From: Lachnospiraceae bacterium
Lineage (GTDB): Bacteria; Bacillota; Clostridia; Lachnospirales; Lachnospiraceae
Length of the DNA: 11,809 nucleotides
Direction: 5' to 3'
NCBI GenBank assembly: GCA_009774245.1
Contig: VSNM01000122.1
Coordinates: forward strand, 1 to 11,809
Shown: positions 5,833 to 11,809 of the stretch, piece by piece
Numbering within the stretch: the stretch's first letter is position 1
Layout: the number at the start of each line of letters is the position of its first letter
Position numbers and translations under genes: made by a program
The notes under the pieces: generated by a model
What the model was told of the DNA's origin: nothing
The model's input: only the letters and a program-made list of their open reading frames with translations
Databases searched by the model: none

Positions 5833-7548
5833 ATGTTAGGCAGACCGGCTCTCGGATATCAGAATTATGCGGAAGTGATCGAGGAGAATATCTTTTACAT
5901 CGACAAGACAAATTTTATCAGGGAATGGTGGGAATATGGCGACAAAGTGACGCTGATTACCAGACCGCGCAGATTTGGCAAGACGCTCAACATGAGCACA
6001 GTCGAATGCTTTTTCTCGAATAACTATGCCGGACGAGGCGATCTGTTTGAGGGAAAAGCGATATGGAGCGATGAAAAGTACAGACAGCTGCAGGGGACAT
6101 TTCCGGTAATCTTTCTGAGCTTTGCGAACATCAAGGCAACGGATTATGACAAGATGGAATATAAGATAACAGAGGTCATCGCAAAGCTTTTTGAACAGCA
6201 TAGGTATCTGCTGGAGGGAGATCTGTTAAGCCATAATGAAAAAAAGTATTACGAACAGATTTGTCCGGGGATGCGGGGGGAAATCGCATCCGGGGCGATA
6301 AATTTCCTGTCTGATTTCCTGCACCGCTATTATGTCAGAGATGTGATCATTCTGTTGGACGAGTACGATACGCCGATGCAGGAAGCATGGCTATCAGGAT
6401 ATTGGGATCAGGCGGTCGAATTTTTCAGGGGATTGTTTAACTCCACATTTAAAACAAACCATCATCTTTACCGTGGGATCATAACAGGGATTACAAGAGT
6501 TTCCAGAGAAAGTATTTTCTCGGATTTGAATAATCTGAAAGTGGTATCCACGACATCCGACAAATACGCATCCTGTTTTGGTTTTTCGGAGGAGGAGGTT
6601 TTTGCGGCGCTTGATGATAAGGGATTTGGAAATGAAAAACAGAATGTGAAGAAGTGGTACGACGGTTTTATCTTTGGAACACACAGAGATATCTATAATC
6701 CATGGTCAATTCTGTCGTTTATCGAGAACAACGCGAAATATGATGCGTACTGGTCCAACACAAGCGGAAACGGACTGGTCAATTCGCTGATACAGAAGGG
6801 CGACATCGATATCAAGCAGACAATGGAGGGACTCCTGCGAGGAGATAGTTTTGAGACGAAAATCGATGAGCAGATCGTGTTCAGCCAGTTGGATGGCGAT
6901 GCGCAGGCAGTCTGGGGCCTGCTTGTGGCAACTGGTTATCTGAAGGTACTGCAATTGAGAATCGTAGATGCCGGCGACACGAAGGATTGTGATGAAGAGA
7001 AGGACATCTGGTATACGTTGGCGATCACCAATTTCGAGGTCAGAAAAATGTTCCGGAAAATGGTGAGAGGATGGTTTGCAGGAGCGGCAAAGACGGCCTA
7101 CAACGACTTCATCAAGGCGCTGCTGCTCAATGACAAAAAAGCCATGAACCGCTACATGAACAAGGTAGCGCTGGGCACATTCAGCAGCTTCGATACCGGA
7201 AACAAGCCTTCTGAATACGCAGAACCAGAGCGGTTTTATCACGGCTTTGTGCTGGGACTTATGGTGGACCTCGCAGACAGATATTCTGTCACTTCCAACC
7301 GCGAGAGCGGGTTTGGGCGGTATGACGTGATGCTCGAACCACTGAATGAAACGGATGATGCGATCATCATGGAGTTCAAGGTGCACGATCCAGATGATGA
7401 GAAGTCGCTGGACGAGACGGTCCAGAATGCGCTTGCGCAGATTGAGGAGAAACGCTACAGCGCCTCGCTCGAGGCGAAGGGAATCGCGCTCGGACGGATA
7501 CGTAAATACGGGTATGCGTTTCGGGGGAAAGAATGTAAAATCGGATAA
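5833..7548 (+). CDS. AAA-ATPase_like protein with C-terminal PD-(D/E)XK nuclease domain
   Basis: A 571-residue cytoplasmic protein of the family with an N-terminal AAA-ATPase_like domain and a C-terminal DUF1703-type PD-(D/E)XK domain. The N-terminus has the usual YVDKT-like motif (FYIDKTNFI, 21-29), Walker A RPRRFGKT (44-51) and Walker B ILLDEYD with D176/E177. The sensor-like stretch GIITGITRVSRESIFSDLNN follows. The nuclease end shows D498 (GRYD) and E514-x-K516 (MEFKV), then the helix with QIEEKRY, so both active sites look complete. AGGAGG (5820-5825) lies 7 bases before this ATG. A longer reading from 5707 is rejected because the promoter lies inside it. It is monocistronic, with its own terminator. 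The family is abundant in gut anaerobes and its physiological role is not established; defence or mobile-element roles are guesses. Confidence 0.88.
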   Translation: MLGRPALGYQNYAEVIEENIFYIDKTNFIREWWEYGDKVTLITRPRRFGKTLNMSTVECFFSNNYAGRGDLFEGKAIWSDEKYRQLQGTFPVIFLSFANIKATDYDKMEYKITEVIAKLFEQHRYLLEGDLLSHNEKKYYEQICPGMRGEIASGAINFLSDFLHRYYVRDVIILLDEYDTPMQEAWLSGYWDQAVEFFRGLFNSTFKTNHHLYRGIITGITRVSRESIFSDLNNLKVVSTTSDKYASCFGFSEEEVFAALDDKGFGNEKQNVKKWYDGFIFGTHRDIYNPWSILSFIENNAKYDAYWSNTSGNGLVNSLIQKGDIDIKQTMEGLLRGDSFETKIDEQIVFSQLDGDAQAVWGLLVATGYLKVLQLRIVDAGDTKDCDEEKDIWYTLAITNFEVRKMFRKMVRGWFAGAAKTAYNDFIKALLLNDKKAMNRYMNKVALGTFSSFDTGNKPSEYAEPERFYHGFVLGLMVDLADRYSVTSNRESGFGRYDVMLEPLNETDDAIIMEFKVHDPDDEKSLDETVQNALAQIEEKRYSASLEAKGIALGRIRKYGYAFRGKECKIG

Positions 7549-7564
7549 AAATAAAATAAAGAGG

Positions 7565-7607
7565 AACTCTCAGCGTAAGAGGAAGTACTTTACGTTGGGA
7601 GTTTTTT
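7565..7607 (+). terminator. Rho-independent terminator of the ATPase gene
   Basis: A 14-base stem (7565-7578 with 7590-7603), continuous if G-U pairs are allowed, has an 11-base loop and ends in T6 (7602-7607), 16 bases after the stop codon. Confidence 0.85.
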
Positions 7608-7639
7608 GTCGTTTTGATCGGGCGCTGAATAAAAAAATC

Positions 7640-7668
7640 TTGAAATATATATGGATGCGGTGTGTAAA
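7640..7668 (+). promoter_or_regulatory. Candidate promoter for the aldo/keto reductase operon
   Basis: TTGAAA (7640-7645, 5/6 match) and TGTAAA (7663-7668, 4/6) are separated by 17 bases. The -10 runs into the left arm of the inverted repeat that follows, which is the usual geometry for repression. TATTAT at 7672-7677 is an alternative -10 but is too far from this -35. Confidence 0.35.
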
Positions 7669-7701
7669 TAATATTATGAATCATATCTATAATATTATTT
7701 A
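7665..7701. promoter_or_regulatory. Perfect 13-bp inverted repeat, candidate operator
   Basis: TAAATAATATTAT (7665-7677) and its exact reverse complement (7689-7701) are separated by 11 bases. The right arm ends 5 bases before the AGGAGG of the reductase gene. It could be an operator for the GntR or AraC regulator encoded downstream, or an AU-rich mRNA hairpin that occludes the ribosome binding site. No U-tract follows, so it is not a terminator. Confidence 0.5.
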
Positions 7702-7720
7702 ATAACAGGAGGACAAAACG

Positions 7721-8698
7721 ATGAAGTATCGCAGTGTTGGAAAAGCAGGATTGAAGGTAAGCGAGATCGCGGTGGGAAGCTGGATGACAGCCTTAAATGG
7801 CAGTGCGGAGCAGGAGATGGCGGCGGCCGTTATCCGCCTTGCCTATGAAAACGGTGTCAATTTCTTTGACTGCGCAGACGCGTACAGTGGGGGCGAGACG
7901 GAAAAATTTCTGGGAAGGATATTGAAAAACTACCCAAGAAGCAGTATTGTGGTATCAAGCAAGGTATTTTTCCCGACAGGGAGCGGTGTGAATGAGCGGG
8001 GGCTTTCCCGCAAGCACATTATAGAAAACATAGACCGATCGCTCAAAAATATGGACATGGAGTACCTGGATCTGTACTATTGCCACCGTTTTGACCAGTC
8101 AACCCCGATGGAGGAGACGCTACGGACGCTGAGCGGGCTGGTCGATCAGGGAAAGATCTTGTATTATGGCGTGAGCGAGGAGTGGGGCGGCGCCCGGCTC
8201 GAGGAGGCAGAGCGGATCATCAGCGAATACAGGCTGCACCCGCTGACGGTGATCCAGCCGCAGTATCACATGATGGACCGATATATCGAACATGAGATTA
8301 TGGGAATCTGCGAGCGGTACGGTATCGGGATCACGCCGTTTTCCCCGCTTGCACAGGGACTTCTCACAGGAAAATATAAAAAGGGACAGCCGCTTCCGGC
8401 AGGATCGCGCGCGACACACCAGGCGGATAAGCAGATTAACCAGCTGCTTACGGATGAGAATCTGGACAAGGTTGAGCGTCTGGAAAAGATTGCACAGGAG
8501 CTTGGCACGAACATGTCTGTCCTTGCGCTGGCATGGATTCTGAGAAAAGGAATCATCAGCAGCGTGATAACCGGGGCCAGCAGAAGGGAGCAGCTTGAGA
8601 ATAATATCGCCGCGAGCGGTTTTGAGATTCCGGCGGACGCATTGAAGCAGATAGAAGGGATACTGGACTTTGCCCCGTTTGAGCGGCATGTGGGATAG
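7721..8698 (+). CDS. Aldo/keto reductase, Kv-beta/YghZ-like group
   Basis: A 325-residue NAD(P)H-dependent oxidoreductase with a TIM-barrel fold, reducing or oxidising a carbonyl/alcohol in the cytoplasm. The catalytic tetrad is complete: D50 and Y55 in FDCADAYSGGETE, K81 in SSKVFF and H122 in YYCHRFD. ERGLSRKHIIENI and TPMEETLRTL are typical of the Kv-beta-like AKR6/AKR14 branch, and TGASRREQLENN near the C-terminus is the NADPH phosphate-binding region. Unlike the mammalian potassium-channel subunit, it keeps the active-site histidine. AGGAGG (7707-7712) is 8 bases before the ATG. It leads an operon with two regulators, which suggests substrate-inducible expression. Substrate cannot be told from the sequence. 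Confidence 0.92.
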   Translation: MKYRSVGKAGLKVSEIAVGSWMTALNGSAEQEMAAAVIRLAYENGVNFFDCADAYSGGETEKFLGRILKNYPRSSIVVSSKVFFPTGSGVNERGLSRKHIIENIDRSLKNMDMEYLDLYYCHRFDQSTPMEETLRTLSGLVDQGKILYYGVSEEWGGARLEEAERIISEYRLHPLTVIQPQYHMMDRYIEHEIMGICERYGIGITPFSPLAQGLLTGKYKKGQPLPAGSRATHQADKQINQLLTDENLDKVERLEKIAQELGTNMSVLALAWILRKGIISSVITGASRREQLENNIAASGFEIPADALKQIEGILDFAPFERHVG

Positions 8699-8738
8699 AG
8701 AGCGAACGAATGTTTTGAATATGGAAAAAGGCATGGAA

Positions 8739-9377
8739 ATGACAAAACCAAAAAAGAAAACCCTGACGGACAAAGTGCATGATGGGATTCTTGAGATGAT
8801 TATACAGAGCGCTGCGCCGGAGGACATTGTTTTTAATGAAAGCCGCCTGGTGGAGACGTTCGGGGTGAGCAAGGCGCCTGTGCGTGAGGCGCTGGTACGA
8901 CTGTGCAGCGAGGGTGTCCTCGATATCATCCCGCGCTATGGCTATGTCGTAGTCCGGCTGACAGAGAAGGACGAGAAGGATGTGGTCAGCATGCGGCTTA
9001 CACTGGAAACCGAGGCACTGCAGTCCAACTTTGCTCAATTTTCCCAATGTCATCTCGACAGGCTGCGGGAGCAGATCGAGCGCTCCTGCGCCGTCAGTGA
9101 CATGAGTATCTGGCAAATGCTGAATTTCAATGAGGAATTTCACCTACTGCTTGCCGCCTGTGGGGAGAATAAGATCTTAAACCGCTTTTTAAAAGAGGTT
9201 CTCCAGATTCAGAAGCGCATCTATGCCAGACACTGGTGGCGCGACCAGAAGACACTGGATACAAAGGCGAACGCAGTTCCGCATATGAAGATCTACGAGG
9301 CGCTGTGCAACAGGGAGCTGAAGCAGTGCATGGAGGCGCTTAGACAGGATATTGCCGGAGAGTGGCACTTTTCATAA
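8739..9377 (+). CDS. GntR-family regulator, FadR/FCD subfamily
   Basis: About 212 residues with an N-terminal winged HTH (8-72; recognition helix around SKAPVREALVRL, then GVLDIIPRYGYVVVRL) and a C-terminal all-helical FCD ligand-binding domain (about 78-208). The FCD metal/ligand histidines are partly visible in EEFHLLL and VPHMKIYEAL, while the aspartate before the first is N/E here and the last position reads QDIAG without histidine, so the ligand site may be modified. FCD regulators commonly sense organic acids or sugar acids. AAGG (8728-8731) is 7 bases before the ATG at 8739. In-frame ATGs at 8688, 8721 and 8733 are possible but less well placed. It follows the reductase stop by 40 bases, so it is probably in the same operon. 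Confidence 0.88.
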   Translation: MTKPKKKTLTDKVHDGILEMIIQSAAPEDIVFNESRLVETFGVSKAPVREALVRLCSEGVLDIIPRYGYVVVRLTEKDEKDVVSMRLTLETEALQSNFAQFSQCHLDRLREQIERSCAVSDMSIWQMLNFNEEFHLLLAACGENKILNRFLKEVLQIQKRIYARHWWRDQKTLDTKANAVPHMKIYEALCNRELKQCMEALRQDIAGEWHFS

Positions 9378-9417
9378 TGATTTGCGATTTCGCAGGAGGT
9401 ATCATGGAGGAAGTCAT

Positions 9418-10392
9418 ATGTATTTTATGATAGACAGCAGGAGTATTCCGCAGGTGCGGCTGGTGAACGAGACTGCCATAGAGCCGCCGTATGTGCATCG
9501 TAGGAGGATTCCGCATGAGTGGATTATCTATATGATTAAAAAAGGCGAGATGGAGCTGGAGGAGGACGGCGTAGCATACCATCTGATCCCAGGAGATTTG
9601 CTGGTCTTAAGTCCAGAGGGGCAGCATGAGGGGACAAAGGCAACCTGCTGTGAATATTTTTATATCCATTTCCAGCACGCAAACATCCGCGCGGTGGAGG
9701 CAGATGAACAGCAGTTGTGTGAACAGATGTACAGGGTGCGCAGCGAGGCATTAAGGGGCTGCAATTGTGGCTGTGAGCAGTCTTATCCGTATGGGGACGG
9801 GGAGGGTTATGATCTTCTGCTGCCCAAGTACTGTCATATGACAGATGAGGCAGTGGTTTCTCTGACGCGCGGTATCTATGAGATCATGCTGAATAACCGT
9901 GACCACATGGAATACTACAAAACACTCTGCGGGTGTCTCCTTCTGCAGCTATTGGTGGATGTATCGCGCCACTGTCTGTCTGCGGAATTGGAAAGTTCGG
10001 GCATGATCAGCGCAAGGAGCTACCAGAAGGTGCTCGCAGTCCAGAATTATCTCCTGACCGCCTATCAGGAGCAGATTACGGGCGACCAGCTTGCTAGGCA
10101 GTTTGACATGAATTTCGACTATCTGAACCGCCTGTTCCGGCAGAGTGTCGGCAGGCCGATTTTCCAGTATCTTAGCAGTCTGCGGATTGCGAGGGCAAAG
10201 GAGCTGCTCACGACGACTTCCATGCGCATTTCACAGATCAGTGAGCGCGTCGGGTTTCTGGACGAGAGTTATTTTAGTAAGGTATTTAAAAAGTACACAG
10301 GAGTCTGTCCGGCGGACTACGCAAAGATAGCGTTTAATGACAGAGCGCCTTTTTCGCCCACTTGCGGGAGCGCCAGCGGAAGAAATAGTTGA
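9418..10392 (+). CDS. AraC-family regulator with cysteine-rich sensor domain
   Basis: A 324-residue regulator: an N-terminal cupin-like effector domain (about 20-90; IYMIKKGEMELEEDG, then HLIPGDLLVLSPEGQH) and a C-terminal double HTH (about 205-305; ITGDQLARQFDMNFDYLNRLFRQ, then ISQISERVGFLDESYFSKVF and KYTGVCPADY). The linker and sensor contain unusually many cysteines: C77 and C78, C101, C115-x-C117-x-C119 and C139. GGAGG (9406-9410) sits 7 bases before the ATG. It starts 40 bases after the GntR stop. The last ~18 residues after AKIAFND have no family counterpart and are encoded inside the convergent MATE gene. It may control the reductase operon, the MATE gene or both; this is inference from position. 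Confidence 0.9.
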   Translation: MYFMIDSRSIPQVRLVNETAIEPPYVHRRRIPHEWIIYMIKKGEMELEEDGVAYHLIPGDLLVLSPEGQHEGTKATCCEYFYIHFQHANIRAVEADEQQLCEQMYRVRSEALRGCNCGCEQSYPYGDGEGYDLLLPKYCHMTDEAVVSLTRGIYEIMLNNRDHMEYYKTLCGCLLLQLLVDVSRHCLSAELESSGMISARSYQKVLAVQNYLLTAYQEQITGDQLARQFDMNFDYLNRLFRQSVGRPIFQYLSSLRIARAKELLTTTSMRISQISERVGFLDESYFSKVFKKYTGVCPADYAKIAFNDRAPFSPTCGSASGRNS

Positions 10393-11713
10393 CGCCGCGA
10401 AATGCTTCGTCCAATGCAAACGCGATCCAGCACCCGTTCAGGCCAAGTCCTGCCCTGACACCCAGCAGATAGGAAAGAAGCACGCTGATCACCCAGCAGG
10501 AGCAGATCGACACCACCATCGGGAACACGACATCGCCCGCCCCGCGCAGGGAATTTTCTTCAATGTGGTTAAAGCCGCGGAACAGCTCCACGAAGATATC
10601 CAGTAAGAGCAGTGTGCTCCCAGCCTTGAGGATCTCGGGATCGCTGGTAAAGAGGGACAGCAGCGGGCGGCCGAACAAAAACAGGAGCAGTGAGAGCGTG
10701 ACATTTAATACCAGCGTGATCTTCAGGTTCTGCAGGTTCAGGCGGTAGGCCTGTTCGAATTTGCCGGCGCCGGAGAGCCAGCCGATCATCAGCGACGTGG
10801 ACAGTCCAAGCGACATGCCGAGGACATAGACATAGAACACCAGGTTGGACACATATATTTTTGTCGAGATGGCCGTCATGCCCACGATCGCGATAATGGA
10901 GGTCGTGACCGTCTGGGAAATGTTATAGGAGAGGGAGCTGATACCACCCGGGATGCCTACTTTCAGGACAGGAATGATCATTTTCAGACAGTGCGTAAAG
11001 CTGTTCCTGAGATCAAGCCTGAAACCAAGTCCGTGCAGCAGCCTGCAGAGCAGGGCGGACATGACAAGCAGCGCCGCAGCCCTGCTGATATTATTACACC
11101 ACGCAATGCCGGACACGCCGTGCAGCGGGAAGCGAAACGGCTGGAATATGACAAGGTAATTCAACAGTGCGTTGAGCAGGTTCATGCCGAGGGAGACGCC
11201 CACCGAAATCCGTGGTTTTCCATAGCTCTTGAAAATCGAGGATATAATGGAAAAGAGCGCGCCGAGGAATGAATAGCGCATGCAGATCTTAAAGTAGGTT
11301 TCCGCGTCGTCCAGGACAGCGCCCTCAATGTGCATGAGCGTCATAAACGGTCTGGCAAAGGCGGATGCGGCTGCGCTCACGGCAAGGCTGAACAGTCCGC
11401 CGACGATCAGCGCGGAGACGGCAGCGTCCGCCGCTGGCTTTTTCTCATTCGCGCCGAGATTATGGCTGATGACGATGGAAGCGCCAGTCCCGATCACGGC
11501 ATAAAACGTTGCGATCATGCCGGAGAACTGGCTGGCCGTGCCGACAGCCGCCACTGCGTCGTCCGAGAAGAAAGAGAGCATGAAGGTGTTGACAGTGCCC
11601 ATAAAGTTCATCAGGAACATTTCCAGGAAAAAGGGGATAAAAATGCCGGACAGCGTCATGGTGCCCTGCGATGTTTCCACTCTGCATAGATTTTTGTTAT
11701 ACAATTGAATCAT
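10334..11713 (-). CDS. MATE-family multidrug/toxin efflux transporter
   Basis: A 459-residue polytopic inner-membrane protein with the two-times-six-helix organisation of MATE exporters, which expel organic cations and drugs using a Na+ or H+ gradient. The family pattern is visible in PFFLEMFLMNFMGTVNTFML, ASIVISHNLGA, SSIFKSYGKPRISVG, MNLLNALLNYLVIF and NSLRGAGDVVFPM. The start is supported by GGGAGG on the minus strand (complement of 11721-11726), 7 bases upstream of the ATG. The final 59 bases overlap the AraC gene tail to tail, and there is no terminator between them. It has no minus-strand neighbour inside the window, so it may be monocistronic or lead-in from the right. Substrate unknown. 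Confidence 0.93.
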   Translation of the reverse strand: MIQLYNKNLCRVETSQGTMTLSGIFIPFFLEMFLMNFMGTVNTFMLSFFSDDAVAAVGTASQFSGMIATFYAVIGTGASIVISHNLGANEKKPAADAAVSALIVGGLFSLAVSAAASAFARPFMTLMHIEGAVLDDAETYFKICMRYSFLGALFSIISSIFKSYGKPRISVGVSLGMNLLNALLNYLVIFQPFRFPLHGVSGIAWCNNISRAAALLVMSALLCRLLHGLGFRLDLRNSFTHCLKMIIPVLKVGIPGGISSLSYNISQTVTTSIIAIVGMTAISTKIYVSNLVFYVYVLGMSLGLSTSLMIGWLSGAGKFEQAYRLNLQNLKITLVLNVTLSLLLFLFGRPLLSLFTSDPEILKAGSTLLLLDIFVELFRGFNHIEENSLRGAGDVVFPMVVSICSCWVISVLLSYLLGVRAGLGLNGCWIAFALDEAFRGVNYFFRWRSRKWAKKALCH

Positions 11714-11736
11714 AATACGACCTCCCGTCGCAAAAT

Positions 11737-11757
11737 GGTAGTGTCAAGTCTACTACC
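11737..11757. promoter_or_regulatory. Dyad GGTAGT-N9-ACTACC upstream of the MATE gene
   Basis: Six-base arms (11737-11742 and 11752-11757) lie 24 bases before the MATE start codon, and the minus strand reads TTGACA across 11747-11742. A regulator-binding site is plausible from the position. The TTGACA is too near the ribosome binding site to be an ordinary -35, and no -10 is found for it. The remaining bases to the window edge (11758-11809) are AT-rich and show no gene. Confidence 0.3.
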
Positions 11758-11809
11758 TGTTTTTTCTATTCAAAGCCTTTATTTTCGGGAGTTTGCAAAA
11801 AAATGAGCA

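Noticed and set aside
9404..9430. Eight-codon leader peptide (MEEVICIL) before the AraC start
   Set aside because: AGGAGG lies only 4 bases before its ATG, and the peptide has no repeated or regulatory codons. The same bases serve as the ribosome binding site of the AraC gene.
10991..11272. Plus-strand frames opposite the MATE gene
   Set aside because: They are antisense to an obvious 12-helix transporter, with no ribosome binding site or domain.
11742..11747. TTGACA on the minus strand as -35 of the MATE gene
   Set aside because: A -10 at 16-18 bases would fall on the ribosome binding site and shows no TATAAT-like sequence.
1..11809. CRISPR array, tRNA or rRNA genes, insertion-sequence transposase
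   Set aside because: No regularly spaced direct repeats, no cloverleaf or rRNA-like sequence and no transposase frame were seen on either strand.

Overview
The window looks like part of a low-to-medium GC Gram-positive chromosome, most likely a gut clostridium of the Lachnospiraceae type. This rests on strong AGGAGG ribosome binding sites, U-tailed hairpin terminators, an AAA-ATPase_like/PD-(D/E)XK gene of a kind often multicopy in gut Firmicutes, and protein families common in that group. The organism assignment is inference; no rRNA or species marker is present. All genes lie on the + strand except a decayed antitoxin at the left edge and the MATE transporter at the right edge.

Left (1-444): a RelB/DinJ-like antitoxin remnant without a usable start, on the minus strand, then a promoter region with a dyad.

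Centre-left (445-5074): an operon-like block of two complete aconitase-superfamily hydro-lyases, each a small (LeuD-type) plus a large (LeuC-type) subunit, ordered small1-large1-small2-large2 and closed by a strong terminator. They belong to the short archaeal-type isopropylmalate dehydratase / homoaconitase / 2,3-dimethylmalate dehydratase group. No leuA, leuB or leucine T-box is visible, so a leucine role is not established and the substrates are unknown. A complete UPF0175-DUF3368 (PIN) toxin-antitoxin pair of clearly lower GC sits between small1 and large1, fused tightly to both flanking genes. A 250-base gap between small2 and large2 is packed with inverted repeats, including an 82-base imperfect palindrome.

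Middle (5144-7607): a promoterless membrane-protein fragment that resembles the C-terminal end of a family 2 glycosyltransferase, then a stand-alone AAA-ATPase_like/PD-(D/E)XK gene with its own promoter and terminator.

Right (7640-11809): an aldo/keto reductase of the Kv-beta-like group, a GntR/FCD regulator and an AraC regulator in one apparent operon, preceded by a perfect 13-bp inverted repeat that overlaps the candidate promoter. The AraC gene runs 59 bases into the convergent MATE efflux gene. A plausible reading is that one or both regulators act on the reductase and perhaps the MATE pump.

The most unusual items are the toxin-antitoxin pair embedded inside a metabolic operon, the tandem duplicated hydro-lyases with divergent active-site motifs, and the structured gap before the last large subunit.
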